Part shown: piece after piece, positions 39,401 to 47,595 of the stretch
Layout of the letters: each line of letters opens with the position of its first letter
Numbering within the stretch: the first letter of the stretch is position 1
Notes under the pieces: generated by a model
What the model was told of the DNA's origin: nothing
The model's input: only the letters and a program-made list of their open reading frames with translations
Database searches by the model: none
NCBI GenBank assembly: GCA_035447605.1
Contig: DAOTHJ010000014.1
Coordinates: 1-54,765 of the forward strand
Reading direction: 5' to 3'
Length of the DNA stretch: 54,765 bases
DNA from: UMGS1668 sp035447605
Lineage (GTDB): Bacteria > Bacillota > Clostridia > Oscillospirales > Ruminococcaceae
Made by a program: the position numbers and the translations under genes

Positions 39401-39957
39401 TGCGGGGAGTAAAAATCGAGGATGCCGCCGCGGATCGAGAACTGGCAGATGCCGTCCACCTCGTCGCGGCGCTCGTATCCGGCGCGCACAAAGCGGGCGG
39501 CGAGCTTCGTAAGATCCTCGGAGGCTCCTTTTTTGAGCACGATTGTGTTATAAGCATAAGTGCCGGGCGGAATGGTATATTGAAGCGCGGCCTCGGCGGA
39601 AGCGGTCACCGCGCGGCAGGTCCCGGAGAGGATGCTGCCGAGCACGGCCAGCCGCTGGTGCTCATATTCGGCGGAGGCACCCTCTGCGCTGCGGAAGTTA
39701 TAGTCCCGCTCCGGGTAGACAAGCGCAGCCCCCTCGCCGAGAAGCCGGTTCAGGTCCTCTGCGGCGCGGACGGCCGATACCTCGTCCGGCGTGATAAAAA
39801 GAATGGGTTTGCCGGTATGCCCGGCGGCGGCCGCGGCCAGCATCGCGCGGTGAGGCCCGGCGAGCCCGGCGGCAAAAATGGGCATAGCAAAACGCCGCCC
39901 AAGCGCGTCAAGCACCTGTCGGAACTGCGTGATGCCATCCATGAGTTTCAGCAGCAT
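36487..39957 (-). CDS. mfd: transcription-repair coupling factor Mfd
   Basis: Translocase that removes stalled RNA polymerase and recruits UvrA. It is 1156 residues, full length: the N-terminal UvrB-like module, the polymerase-interacting domain (LEDLTPGDYIVHVNHGIGVYDG), the helicase core with GDVGFGKTEVAVRAAF and VIDEEQRFGV, LSATPIPRTLNMA, and the C-terminal domain. The start has GAGAGGGATCCT upstream. First visible partner: pth, 42 bp upstream on the same strand. The mfd-pth pairing is common in Firmicutes. Transcribed against the presumed rightward fork. Confidence 0.97.
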   Translation of the reverse strand: MLLKLMDGITQFRQVLDALGRRFAMPIFAAGLAGPHRAMLAAAAAGHTGKPILFITPDEVSAVRAAEDLNRLLGEGAALVYPERDYNFRSAEGASAEYEHQRLAVLGSILSGTCRAVTASAEAALQYTIPPGTYAYNTIVLKKGASEDLTKLAARFVRAGYERRDEVDGICQFSIRGGILDFYSPQAAAPTRAEFWGDEIDSLAHFDIESQRRTRELDSAVIAPAREVLPDSMEQLRAVLLEQKILQKGKQGVAVKKQLDADLTRLETGLSVSAPDRYLPLIYKFPATLFDYFEGATVFVSEFIRQKEILKTLANQWNMDLTMLYEEGVLFPGCDKFSLDFEEYCEQLENSDTVLMDVFLRTIQELPIRTVVDFAGIQLSLWSGELSLLLDDVRDYLLREYTVVILAGTERGAKALASDLAANGIEAICADDAFVKKGQAFVLPGSLSAGMDFPTAKIAVISHAGTAESAVKKQRRPHKAKNPLKSLEDLTPGDYIVHVNHGIGVYDGIVKQEIRGVVKDYIAIRYAGTDMLYLPVTQLDLVSKYIGTGEDKSVKLSKLNSAEWQKTRSRVKAAVKDMAKELIALYSKRMHAPGYAFGADTDWQREFEERFPYEETEDQLRCIEEVKHDMEQPRPMDRLLCGDVGFGKTEVAVRAAFKAVMDGKQVALLVPTTILSWQHYQTFLQRMEGFPVTVELLSRFRTPKQQADILKRLHTGEIDILIGTHRILQKDVIFKDLGLCVIDEEQRFGVAHKEKFKELKTSVDVLTLSATPIPRTLNMAMSGIRDMSTIDEAPQDRYPVQTYVVEYDRGLVLEAIKKELRRGGQIFYLHNNIDDIAGCAAKLQADLPDARIVFAHGRMGEEELSEIWRSLVDQEIDILVSTTIIENGVDVPNCNTLIVENADRLGLSQLYQLRGRVGRSNRRAFAWFTFVPGKAISEIAQKRLAAIRDFTQFGSGVKIAMRDLEIRGAGNILGANQHGHMEAVGYDLYVRLLSEAVAEEKGEPLPPEAEECSVDIALDAHIPENYIRSVNQRIDVYKRIAAIRSEEDARDVIDELIDRFGDPPDAVLGLIEVATLRNLASSLGITDIGQKETELHFYPKEMDLERVSMASGRLSGRLTMDFVSAKPHLVFRMKPGEQPISTMKKVLSAMKYDTEK

Positions 39958-39999
39958 AGGATCCCTCTCATGAAAGTTTATTGAGAAAAATTGCGGGGG

Positions 40000-40623
40000 T
40001 CAGTTGTATTTCGCCATGGCCTCTTCAATTTTGCCGCTCATAATGAGCTCGATTGCCGAGACCGTGTTGTCGAAAGCCGTGTTCAAAACCTTGAGTTCCG
40101 CATCGGAATATTTCGAGAGCACCCAGTCCGCGAGATCGTAGTTGGGATTCGGCCGCTCGCCGATGCCGATCTTGACGCGCGGAAACTGATCGCTGCCCGT
40201 CTGATAAAGGATGCTCTTGATGCCGTTGTGGCCGCCGTCGCTGCCCTTTCTGCGGATGCGCAGTTTGCCGAGCGCGAGGGTCGTGTCGTCATAGACGACA
40301 ATCAGATGCAGCGGATCGAGCTTATAAAACTCCAAAGCGTCCCGCACGGCCTCGCCGGAGTTGTTCATAAAGGTGGAGGGCTTGAGCAGCAGCACGCGGC
40401 GGCCGCCAAGCTCGGTCTGCGCCGTCAGCGAGCGGAATTTGATTTTGTCGATTTTGACGCCGCAGGCGGCGGCGACACGGTCGAGCGCCATAAAGCCGGT
40501 GTTGTGCCGGGTGCGCAAATAGTCCTGCCCCGGATTCCCGAGGCCGGCGATCACGAATTCCGGCGGGCCGGACGGGCGCTCAATTTTCTTGAATAAATCA
40601 AAAATATCTTTGATATCTTTCAT
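40000..40623 (-). CDS. pth: peptidyl-tRNA hydrolase
   Basis: Recycles peptidyl-tRNA released from ribosomes. It is 207 residues. The signatures FVIAGLGNPGQDYLRTRHNTGFMALD, with the catalytic histidine, and KPSTFMNNSGEAV and YDDTTLALGKLRIRRKGSDGGHNG are intact. The first 20 residues before the fold are a small extension. ATG 40623 follows AGGA; a TTG six codons upstream is less likely. It lies immediately upstream of mfd. Confidence 0.96.
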   Translation of the reverse strand: MKDIKDIFDLFKKIERPSGPPEFVIAGLGNPGQDYLRTRHNTGFMALDRVAAACGVKIDKIKFRSLTAQTELGGRRVLLLKPSTFMNNSGEAVRDALEFYKLDPLHLIVVYDDTTLALGKLRIRRKGSDGGHNGIKSILYQTGSDQFPRVKIGIGERPNPNYDLADWVLSKYSDAELKVLNTAFDNTVSAIELIMSGKIEEAMAKYN

Positions 40624-40785
40624 CGTATTCCTGTATCCCAAACCGCATTCTCCCTGCGCCGGCCCCGACGGTCGGCGATACGGAAAACGGGAGGGCGTTC
40701 CCCATTTTTTTGTTTTGAAAACGGCCGGAGGATCTTTTCTGCCGTGATTCCGGCAGCGCGAATTTACCGGACGGGTTTTCCAGGC

Positions 40786-43383
40786 TCAGTGCGCCTCGAG
40801 CCACGTCTTCCCGGTGCCGACGTCGACGGTCAGCGGCACGGAGAGCGGATAGGCGTGTTCCATCTCGTATTTCAGAATTTCCGCGGCGTGCGGGGCGTCG
40901 GCCTCCGAGGCCTCGACGATCAGCTCGTCGTGCACCTGAAGAATCAGCCTTGCGTCGAGCTTTTCCTCGGCGAGGCGGCGGCTCACCTTGACCATCGCGA
41001 GCTTGATGATGTCGGCCGCCGCGCCCTGAATCGGCATGTTGCGGGCGACGCGTTCCCCGAAGGCGCGGATATTGTGATTCGAGGAGTTGAGCTCCGGCAG
41101 CGCGCGGCGTCTTCCGGAGAGCGTCTCCGCGTAGCCGTTTTTTTTCGCGTCCTCGATGGCGCGCTTCATGTAGGCGTCGACGCCGGAGTAATGGGCGAGG
41201 TAGCTGTCGATATACTGCTTCGCCTCGGCGGTCGTAACGCCGATGTTGTTGGCGAGCGAGAAGGCGCCGATGCCGTAGATGATGCCGAAGTTGACGGCCT
41301 TCGCGCGGCTGCGGAGCTGATGTGTGACAAATTCCTCCGGCAGATTAAAGACCTGTGAGGCGGTCTGGGTATGGATGTCGGTGCCGGTGAGGAAGGCCTT
41401 CTTCATCGCCTCGTCGTCCGCGATGTGGGCGAGCACGCGCAGCTCGATCTGCGAGTAGTCGGCGTCGATCAGCACGGCGCCTTCCTTCGCACGGAAAAAT
41501 CCGCGCAGACGGCTGCCGAGTTCGCTGCGGATCGGGATATTCTGGAGGTTCGGCTCCAGCGAGCTGATGCGGCCGGTGCGCGTCTCCTTCTGGTTGAAGC
41601 GGGTATGGATGCGGCCGTCCGGGGCGAGCGCCGCCAGCAGCCCGTCGACGTAGGTGGAACGAAGCTTCGTCAGCTTGCGGTATTCAAGAATCCGGTCGAT
41701 CACCGGATGATAGGAGCGCAGATCCTCGAGGATATCGGCGCCGGTGGAGTAGCCGCTCTTCGTCTTTTTCTTCGCGGGCAGGCCGAGATCCTCAAAGAGC
41801 ACCTTGCCGAGCTGCTTCGGAGAGAGAATGTTGAATTTCTCGCCGGCGAGCTCGTAGACCTGCTGTTCCGCGACCTTGATGTTTTCGGAGAGTTCGCCGC
41901 CGTAGGCCCGGAGCCCCTCCGGGTCGATCTCAAAGCCGCAGAGCTCCATGTTGGCGAGCACCTTCGCGAGCGGCAGCTCGATGTCGTTTAAAAGAGAATT
42001 CTGGCTGTTCCGGTCGATCTCGCGCTGCAGCTTTTGGCAGAGCGAGGGGAACGAGGCCATCCGTTTAAGCAAGTCCTCGTGGCCGGCGGAATTCCCGGCG
42101 ATTTCGCGTTTTTCCGCGCCGTAAAGGGCGGATAATTTTTCCGGGGAATAATCGTCGCCGGTCACGTTTAAAATGTATCCGGCAAGGCCGGTATCCATGA
42201 CACAATGGCGCACATCTGTTTTTCGGGCGTCGGCCCAGCGGCAGAGGAATTTGAGGTCGTCGCAGAGCTTCGGGCAGCCCGAGGCGAGAAATCCGGCGAA
42301 GGCGCTCTCGAAAAAGAGGCCGCCGTTTTCGATAAGGTAAATTTTTTCGCCGTCGGAGAGCGCGGCGGCCGTGATGTCGTCACCCTCCGCCTCGGGCAGG
42401 AGATAGGCGCGTTTCCATGTTCCGCAGTCCGCGAGCGCCGTGACTTCCTCGGCGGAAAGCGGCATCGGGGCCTCCTCTTCCTCATGCTTAAGGGGCTTTT
42501 TCGGCACCTTGGAGGGATCGAGCCCGAGCTTTTGCGGCATCTTGTACATTTCGAGCTTCGCGAGCAGGCGGCAGGCGGCGGCCTCGTCCGGTTCCCCGCG
42601 GATATAGCCCGCCGGGTCGAGCGGAATGGGCGCATCCTTGGCGACGGTGCCGAGCGTGCGGCTCAGGTAGGCGCTTTCCTTTCCCTCCTCGAGCTTTTTC
42701 AGAACGCCGGGCTTGAGCCCGAGCTCGTTCAGATGGTCATAAACATAGTCGACGGAGCCGTATTTTGCGATAAGGTCGAGGGCCGTCTTCTCGCCTACGC
42801 CGGGCACGCCCGGAATGTTGTCGGAGGGGTCGCCCATCAGCGCCTTGACCTCGATCAGCTGTTTCGGCCGCACGCCGTAGGCCCCAAAAATCTCCTCCGG
42901 GCCCATCAGCGTCGAGACCGGCGCGCCCATCTTGGTGGAGGCGAGGCGGACGGAGACGTGCTCCGTCACAAGCTGCAGGGAATCGCGGTCTCCGGTGGAG
43001 ATCACGCAGTCCCATCCGGCCTTTTCGCAGGCGTCGGCGAGCGTGCCAAGGATGTCGTCCGCTTCAAAGCCCGGCGATTCCAGAATCGGGTAGCCGAGAT
43101 CCCGCAGAAGTTCCTTAATCAGAGGGAACTGGGCGGTCAGCTCATCCGGAGGTTTGTGGCGTCCGGCCTTGTAGGCGTCGTAAAGATTGTGCCGGAAGGT
43201 CGGCCCGTGCATATCGAATGCAAAGACGACGGCATCCGGGCGCACTTCAGAGATAGTGGCCAAAAAAATTGTGAGGAAGCCGTAGACCGCGTTGGTGTAG
43301 AATCCGCTCCGGGTTGTGAGGAGCTTGATACCGTAGAACGCGCGGTTCATGATGCTGTTGGAGTCCACCGCCAGAAGTTTCAT
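40786..43383 (-). CDS. polA: DNA polymerase I
   Basis: Gap-filling and primer-removal polymerase of 865 residues. The 5'-3' nuclease domain is complete (VFAFDMHGPTFRH, ESPGFEADDILGTLA, GDPSDNIPGVPGVGEKTA). The middle 3'-5' exonuclease-like domain lacks the DxE metal motif at its start (RAYLLPEAEGDDITAAAL), so proofreading is probably absent, as in Bacillus enzymes. The polymerase domain has motif A DADYSQIELRVLAH, motif B RSRAKAVNFGIIYG and motif C QVHDELIVE. It is divergent from the M23 gene through the palindrome at 43418-43450. Confidence 0.97.
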   Translation of the reverse strand: MKLLAVDSNSIMNRAFYGIKLLTTRSGFYTNAVYGFLTIFLATISEVRPDAVVFAFDMHGPTFRHNLYDAYKAGRHKPPDELTAQFPLIKELLRDLGYPILESPGFEADDILGTLADACEKAGWDCVISTGDRDSLQLVTEHVSVRLASTKMGAPVSTLMGPEEIFGAYGVRPKQLIEVKALMGDPSDNIPGVPGVGEKTALDLIAKYGSVDYVYDHLNELGLKPGVLKKLEEGKESAYLSRTLGTVAKDAPIPLDPAGYIRGEPDEAAACRLLAKLEMYKMPQKLGLDPSKVPKKPLKHEEEEAPMPLSAEEVTALADCGTWKRAYLLPEAEGDDITAAALSDGEKIYLIENGGLFFESAFAGFLASGCPKLCDDLKFLCRWADARKTDVRHCVMDTGLAGYILNVTGDDYSPEKLSALYGAEKREIAGNSAGHEDLLKRMASFPSLCQKLQREIDRNSQNSLLNDIELPLAKVLANMELCGFEIDPEGLRAYGGELSENIKVAEQQVYELAGEKFNILSPKQLGKVLFEDLGLPAKKKTKSGYSTGADILEDLRSYHPVIDRILEYRKLTKLRSTYVDGLLAALAPDGRIHTRFNQKETRTGRISSLEPNLQNIPIRSELGSRLRGFFRAKEGAVLIDADYSQIELRVLAHIADDEAMKKAFLTGTDIHTQTASQVFNLPEEFVTHQLRSRAKAVNFGIIYGIGAFSLANNIGVTTAEAKQYIDSYLAHYSGVDAYMKRAIEDAKKNGYAETLSGRRRALPELNSSNHNIRAFGERVARNMPIQGAAADIIKLAMVKVSRRLAEEKLDARLILQVHDELIVEASEADAPHAAEILKYEMEHAYPLSVPLTVDVGTGKTWLEAH

Positions 43384-43417
43384 CGTGCCGTTTCCTTTCC
43401 ATAAGTTTCATGAAGAT

Positions 43418-43450
43418 ATTATAGCATAAAGAAAGGGCTTCTGCTATAAT
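43418..43450. promoter_or_regulatory. palindromic divergent promoter region, polA and M23 gene
   Basis: ATTATAGCA (43418-43426) and TGCTATAAT (43442-43450) are a perfect 9-bp inverted repeat 15 bp apart. Each arm is an extended -10 element (TGCTATAAT) pointing outward, one toward polA and one toward the M23 gene. The spacing means the two promoters share DNA and must compete. Confidence 0.7.
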
Positions 43451-43492
43451 TGACATAGAGAATTGTTGCCGAAGCCAGAAAGGATATCCGGA

Positions 43493-44533
43493 ATGAAAAA
43501 AAGATTCCCTGTTCTCCTGCTTGCCCTGCTGATGATGCTCTGCTCATGCTCCCTGTTTGAGGAGGAGCCGGGCATGATCTCCTCGGAGGGCGAACTGGCT
43601 GTTTCATCGGCTCCGGAGAGTTCCTCCGAGGCGGAGAGCTCCTCCTCCGAGGCAAGCTCTTCCCTGCCCGAGCTCTCTTCGGAGGAGCCGTTCTCCGAGC
43701 CGGAACCCGTCGTCTCGGAGGAGCCGGCCGCGGCGCCGGAACTTCTGCTCTCCTCCGATTTGACCGCGCAGGGCAGCTATTTTGTCGCGGAGATCATCGG
43801 TTATACCGGGGAGGAGGGGCCCGCTTATACCGATCCGTTCGGTTATGAGCGGCAGTTCTTCGCCTATGAGGATCGGTGGCTTTCGATCATTCCGGTCAAA
43901 TGCGCGGCGGAAATCGGGAGCTATGTGCTCACGGTTCCGGTTGGGGATGCCGTCTGCGAGGCGGCCTTCTCCGTCACGGAGACGAAGTTTGCCTATCAGT
44001 ATCTCGAAGTATCGGACGAGGTCGCGGACGAGACGCTCAACAATCAGGCGGCCTCCGACGAATATTATGCGATCATCGATCCGCTGCGGAATACGGCCTC
44101 GCCGGAGGTTCTCTGGGATGGCACGTTCATGAATCCGCTCGGCAAGACGCCCTACACGGTTACGACCAGCTTCGGCCTCTGGCGCGATTACAGCACCGGG
44201 GCTTCGGAGCGCCATAACGGTATCGATATGGCCTGCGCGGCCGGCACGCCGGTCTATGCCTCCAACGCGGGTACCGTGCTCTACGCGGGCTATTTGCAGC
44301 TCACCGGCAACACCGTGCTCATTGAGCACGGCTTCGGCGTCAAGACGTGGTACTATCATATGAGGGCGCTCTATGTCGAAACCGGCGATACGGTCTCGCG
44401 CGGCGAGCAGATCGGCGAGGTCGGCACCACCGGCCTCTCCACCGGGAACCACCTGCATTTTGCCATTTCGATCGGCCGCGTTTATACGGACCCGTTTGAT
44501 CTGCTCGGCTCGGCGCCGAAACTGATATTTTAA
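43493..44533 (+). CDS. M23 family metallopeptidase, predicted lipoprotein
   Basis: Cell-wall hydrolase of 346 residues. The N-terminus MKKRFPVLLLALLMMLCSC is a lipoprotein signal, with the probable lipidated cysteine at residue 19 (LCSC). A serine/glutamate-rich linker (about 28-85) follows, then a region of unknown fold, then the LytM domain with zinc motif HNGIDMA, YYHM and HLHF. It probably cleaves peptidoglycan cross-links or activates other hydrolases. ATG 43493 has AAAGGA upstream. The last 19 codons are duplicated once downstream at 44611-44669. Confidence 0.92.
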   Translation: MKKRFPVLLLALLMMLCSCSLFEEEPGMISSEGELAVSSAPESSSEAESSSSEASSSLPELSSEEPFSEPEPVVSEEPAAAPELLLSSDLTAQGSYFVAEIIGYTGEEGPAYTDPFGYERQFFAYEDRWLSIIPVKCAAEIGSYVLTVPVGDAVCEAAFSVTETKFAYQYLEVSDEVADETLNNQAASDEYYAIIDPLRNTASPEVLWDGTFMNPLGKTPYTVTTSFGLWRDYSTGASERHNGIDMACAAGTPVYASNAGTVLYAGYLQLTGNTVLIEHGFGVKTWYYHMRALYVETGDTVSRGEQIGEVGTTGLSTGNHLHFAISIGRVYTDPFDLLGSAPKLIF

Positions 44534-44669
44534 TGCTTGGAGACGAAGCTTTTCGCCCGAAGATGGTTTTGCGGTTCCGGGCGGCCCAAATGACCATGTT
44601 TTATTGTCCCGGCCGCCATGTTTATGGCCCGCTTGACCTGCTCGGCTCGGCGCCGAAACTGATAGTTTC
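44473..44669 (+). repeat. duplicated 3' end of the M23 gene
   Basis: The gene tail (44473-44532, encoding GRVYTDPFDLLGSAPKLIF) recurs at 44611-44669, 137 bp on, with CTGCTCGGCTCGGCGCCGAA identical in both. The copy still reads GRHVYGPLDLLGSAPKLIV but has lost the stop. The core TCGGCGCCGA is palindromic. The spacer 44534-44777 has no separate gene with a ribosome site. Confidence 0.9.
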
Positions 44670-44777
44670 CATGCCCGGAAACGGCTGCGCCGAACCTGAT
44701 TTTGGGCCGGCGTTTTTTCCGGGCCGCTTTTGGGGCTCGTTTCCCCATTTATTCTTTGTTTTTAAGGAGGGCCGAAG

Positions 44778-45743
44778 ATGAAGCTCGGCAGCCTTGATTT
44801 GCCAAAAACCGCGGCTCTTGCCCCGATGGCGGGCGTCGCGGACCGCGCGATGCGGGAACTCTGCCGCGAGATGGGTGCCTGCTGGGAGGTCTGCGAGATG
44901 ACCTCCTCCAAAGGGCTCACCTGCGGAAGCAGAAAAACCGCGGAGCTTCTGGAAATCACCGAAAAGGAGCGCCCTGCCGCGGTACAGATCTTCGGCAGCG
45001 ATCCCGCCGTGATGGCCGAGGCCGCGCAAATGGCGATGGAGTTTCACCCCGACGCGATCGACATCAACTTCGGCTGCCCGGCACCCAAAATCGCCGGGAA
45101 TGGCGGAGGAAGCGCCCTGATGAAGGACCCGGAGCTCGCCGGAAAAATTGTGCGCGCGGTCGCGGATGCGGTCCCGGTGCCGGTCACGGTCAAGTTCCGC
45201 GCCGGCTGGGACGAGGAACATAAAAACGCCGTGGAATTCGCAAAAATCTGCGAGGCGAACGGCGCCGCCGCACTGACCGTACACGGCCGCACGCGGATGC
45301 AGATGTACGCGCCGCCGGTGGACATGGAGATCATCCGGCAGGTCGTGGAGGCGGTCTCGGTGCCGGTCGTCGGCAACGGGGACGTGGATTCGCCGGAGGC
45401 CGCGAAACGGATGTATGAGGAGACGGGCTGCGCGCTCGTCATGGTCGGCCGGGGGGCGCTCGGCAACCCGTGGATCTTCCGCCGGATCGAGGCCTACCTC
45501 CGGGACGGCACCTTGCTCCCGGAGCCCACGCCCGAGGAGCGGATGGACATGCTCCTGCGCCACTCGCGGCTGCTCTGCACCTACAAGGGCGAACATATCG
45601 GCATGCGGGAGACGCGAAAACACGCCGCCTGGTACATAAAAGGCATGGCCGGCGCGGCCTCGTTCCGCCGGGAATGCGGAGAGCTCTCCGCGCCGGAGGA
45701 TCTCGAGCGGCTCGCGGAGCGCGTCCTCTCCGGCAGCCGGTGA
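44778..45743 (+). CDS. dus: tRNA-dihydrouridine synthase, DusB type
   Basis: FMN- and NADPH-dependent enzyme that reduces uridines in the tRNA D-loop. It is 321 residues in the TIM-barrel fold: LAPMAGVADRAMRELCREMG at the start, the catalytic cysteine at about residue 100 in INFGCPAPKIAGNGGGSAL, KFRAGWDEE, VHGRTRMQMYAPPVDMEII, and GNGDVDSPEAAKRM. GGAGG precedes the ATG. Which uridines it modifies cannot be told by eye. Confidence 0.95.
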   Translation: MKLGSLDLPKTAALAPMAGVADRAMRELCREMGACWEVCEMTSSKGLTCGSRKTAELLEITEKERPAAVQIFGSDPAVMAEAAQMAMEFHPDAIDINFGCPAPKIAGNGGGSALMKDPELAGKIVRAVADAVPVPVTVKFRAGWDEEHKNAVEFAKICEANGAAALTVHGRTRMQMYAPPVDMEIIRQVVEAVSVPVVGNGDVDSPEAAKRMYEETGCALVMVGRGALGNPWIFRRIEAYLRDGTLLPEPTPEERMDMLLRHSRLLCTYKGEHIGMRETRKHAAWYIKGMAGAASFRRECGELSAPEDLERLAERVLSGSR

Positions 45744-45878
45744 GCCCTTTGCCAAAAGCGCGGAGAGATAAAATCAACTTTCCGTAGATGGGAATATCTG
45801 GATGGTATGCATTCTGCAAAAATGAATATTCCGGTGCTCCGTGCATCGGAAAAAACAGAATATGCACGTTTTCCAGTT

Positions 45879-46147
45879 TGTGGAAACTTGTCGAAACACA
45901 TACCCTAAAGTATGAAAAAAAGGCTTTCCACCGAGAACAAATGTACAAATCCATATTTAAAGCCGTTTGGTGGATGAATCGGTGGAAAAAGTGGAAAACT
46001 ACCGGATTTCCGCCTCACGGAAGGCAAAAAGCAGGGTTTTCCACAAACAGGTGGTTGAAAATGTTGAAAAGTGCTCAGAAAATCCCCATTTTTAAGCGGA
46101 TGAGCACATCCAAAAAGTGATAAATTCCAGCATTTGGAAGTGGAAAA
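45879..46147. other. cluster of DnaA-box-like 9-mers upstream of hemW
   Basis: Within 270 bp of AT-richer noncoding DNA: TGTGGAAAC (45879), GGTGGAAAG (minus, 45924), GGTGGAAAA (45981), AGTGGAAAA (45990), TGTGGAAAA (minus, 46036), GGTTGAAAA (46052), TGTTGAAAA (46061) and AGTGGAAAA (46139). The same forms occur in the dnaA promoter and in oriC of this window. The rest of 45744-46204 shows no gene. Confidence 0.6.
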
Positions 46148-46204
46148 CGACAAAGCGAGCACCGTTTCGACAGAGACGAGTCTATTTTCAGCGGAGGGAA
46201 CGAA

Positions 46205-47386
46205 ATGAATTTTTCGTCGCCGATGGAACTGTATATCCACATTCCGTTCTGCGTCAAAAAATGCAGCTATTGCGACTTTTATTCATTTTCGGCGGCGGAG
46301 GACAGTTTCCAAAATTATACCAATCGCATTTGCGAGGCCGCCGAGCACTATCTGCGCGGGGCCGGGCGGCCTGTTTCGTCGGTTTATTTCGGCGGCGGTA
46401 CCCCGACGCTTCTCGGCGCCCGGCGGCTCATCCGGATCCTTGAGACGGCAAAAGCCTGTGCCCCGTTTCTGCCGGAGGCGGAGATCACCGCCGAGACGAA
46501 CCCCGGCGTCGAAGTTGACTTTGCGGCGCTGCGGCGGGCGGGCTTCAACCGGCTCTCCATCGGGGTGCAGTCCGCGGAGCAGAATGAGCTTGCGGCGCTC
46601 GGGCGGATTCACACCGCTGCGGAGGCGGAAGAGACCTTCCGCCGGGCGCGGGAGGCCGGGTTCGACAATATTTCTTTAGATATCATGCTGGGCATCCCGG
46701 AGCAGACGGAGGAATCCCTGCTTCGGACGCTCGCTTTCTGTCATCGTCTCTCGCCGGAGCACCTCTCCGCCTATCTGCTGAAGATCGAGGAGGGCACGCC
46801 GCTCGCCTCTTCCCCGCTGCGGGAGCGCTGTGCGGATCCGGATACGGCCGCCGCGCTCTACGAAACCGCCGCGGAGAGGCTCGCGGAGTTTGGCTATCAA
46901 CGGTATGAGATTTCAAACTTCGCAAAGCCAGGCTTTGAGTCGAAGCACAACCTCGGCTACTGGCTCGGCACGGATTACCTCGGGCTCGGGCCTTCCGCTC
47001 ATTCGCTGATGGAGGGCCGCCGCTTTTATTTTGGAAGAAGCTATCGCGACTTTATGGAGAAAGATTTTCCGGAGGCCGAGATCGAGGAGGATGCCGGCGG
47101 CGCACCGGTCGGCGGAGATTCATCCGCCGATATCCCGGTTGGCGGGTGGGAGGAATTCGCCATGCTGCGGCTGCGGCTGGAGCGGGGCCTCTCGCTCACG
47201 GAGCTTTCGGAGCGCTTTCCGGAGGCGCCCGCCGGAGAGATCGGGGAGCGGGCGGCGTTTCTCGCGGCGCATGGGCTGTGCGTCCGTGAGAATGAGGTCG
47301 TGCGGCTCACGACGAAAGGCTTTCTGCTCTCAAACCCGGTGACGGCGGAGCTGCTGTACGGGTCGCCTGAGGCGACGGGCGCCTGA
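46205..47386 (+). CDS. hemW: radical SAM heme chaperone HemW-like protein
   Basis: Radical SAM protein of 393 residues in the HemW/HemN-like family. The cluster motif CVKKCSYCDF (cysteines 16, 20, 23), the following YFGGGTPTLLG and the NPGVE/GVQS-like segments are intact. HemW proteins are heme-trafficking factors and not oxygen-independent coproporphyrinogen oxidases, despite older annotation. The ATG follows GGAGGGAACGAA. The last codons (SPEATGA) and the stop lie in the first unit of the tandem array at 47361-47539. The DnaA-box cluster lies in its promoter region. Confidence 0.92.
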   Translation: MNFSSPMELYIHIPFCVKKCSYCDFYSFSAAEDSFQNYTNRICEAAEHYLRGAGRPVSSVYFGGGTPTLLGARRLIRILETAKACAPFLPEAEITAETNPGVEVDFAALRRAGFNRLSIGVQSAEQNELAALGRIHTAAEAEETFRRAREAGFDNISLDIMLGIPEQTEESLLRTLAFCHRLSPEHLSAYLLKIEEGTPLASSPLRERCADPDTAAALYETAAERLAEFGYQRYEISNFAKPGFESKHNLGYWLGTDYLGLGPSAHSLMEGRRFYFGRSYRDFMEKDFPEAEIEEDAGGAPVGGDSSADIPVGGWEEFAMLRLRLERGLSLTELSERFPEAPAGEIGERAAFLAAHGLCVRENEVVRLTTKGFLLSNPVTAELLYGSPEATGA

Positions 47387-47539
47387 CGCTCGAAGTTCCC
47401 TTCCTAGGTCGCCTGGGGTGACGGGCACCTGACGCTCGAAGTTCACTTCCCGGTTTGCCTGAGGCGACGGGCCCTGACGCTCCAAGTTCACTTTCTGGGT
47501 AGCCCGAAGCAACGGTCGCCTGACGCTTAAAGTCTGCGG
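47361..47539 (+). repeat. tandem repeat seeded by the hemW 3' end
   Basis: Four units starting at 47361, 47407, 47453 and 47498 (periods 46, 46 and 45 bp). Unit 1 begins GGTCGCCTGAGGCGACGGGC, is part of the hemW coding end and includes its TGA; it folds as GTCGCC-TGA-GGCGAC. All units keep CCTGACGCT(C/T)(G/C/A)AAGTT. Units 3 and 4 have drifted. Occupies nearly all of 47387-47595. Confidence 0.93.
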
Positions 47540-47595
47540 CCGGGGCGGGGCCTCTCTTCAGAAGACTTATAAAAAATAAGAAACGGAGGGGCGGC

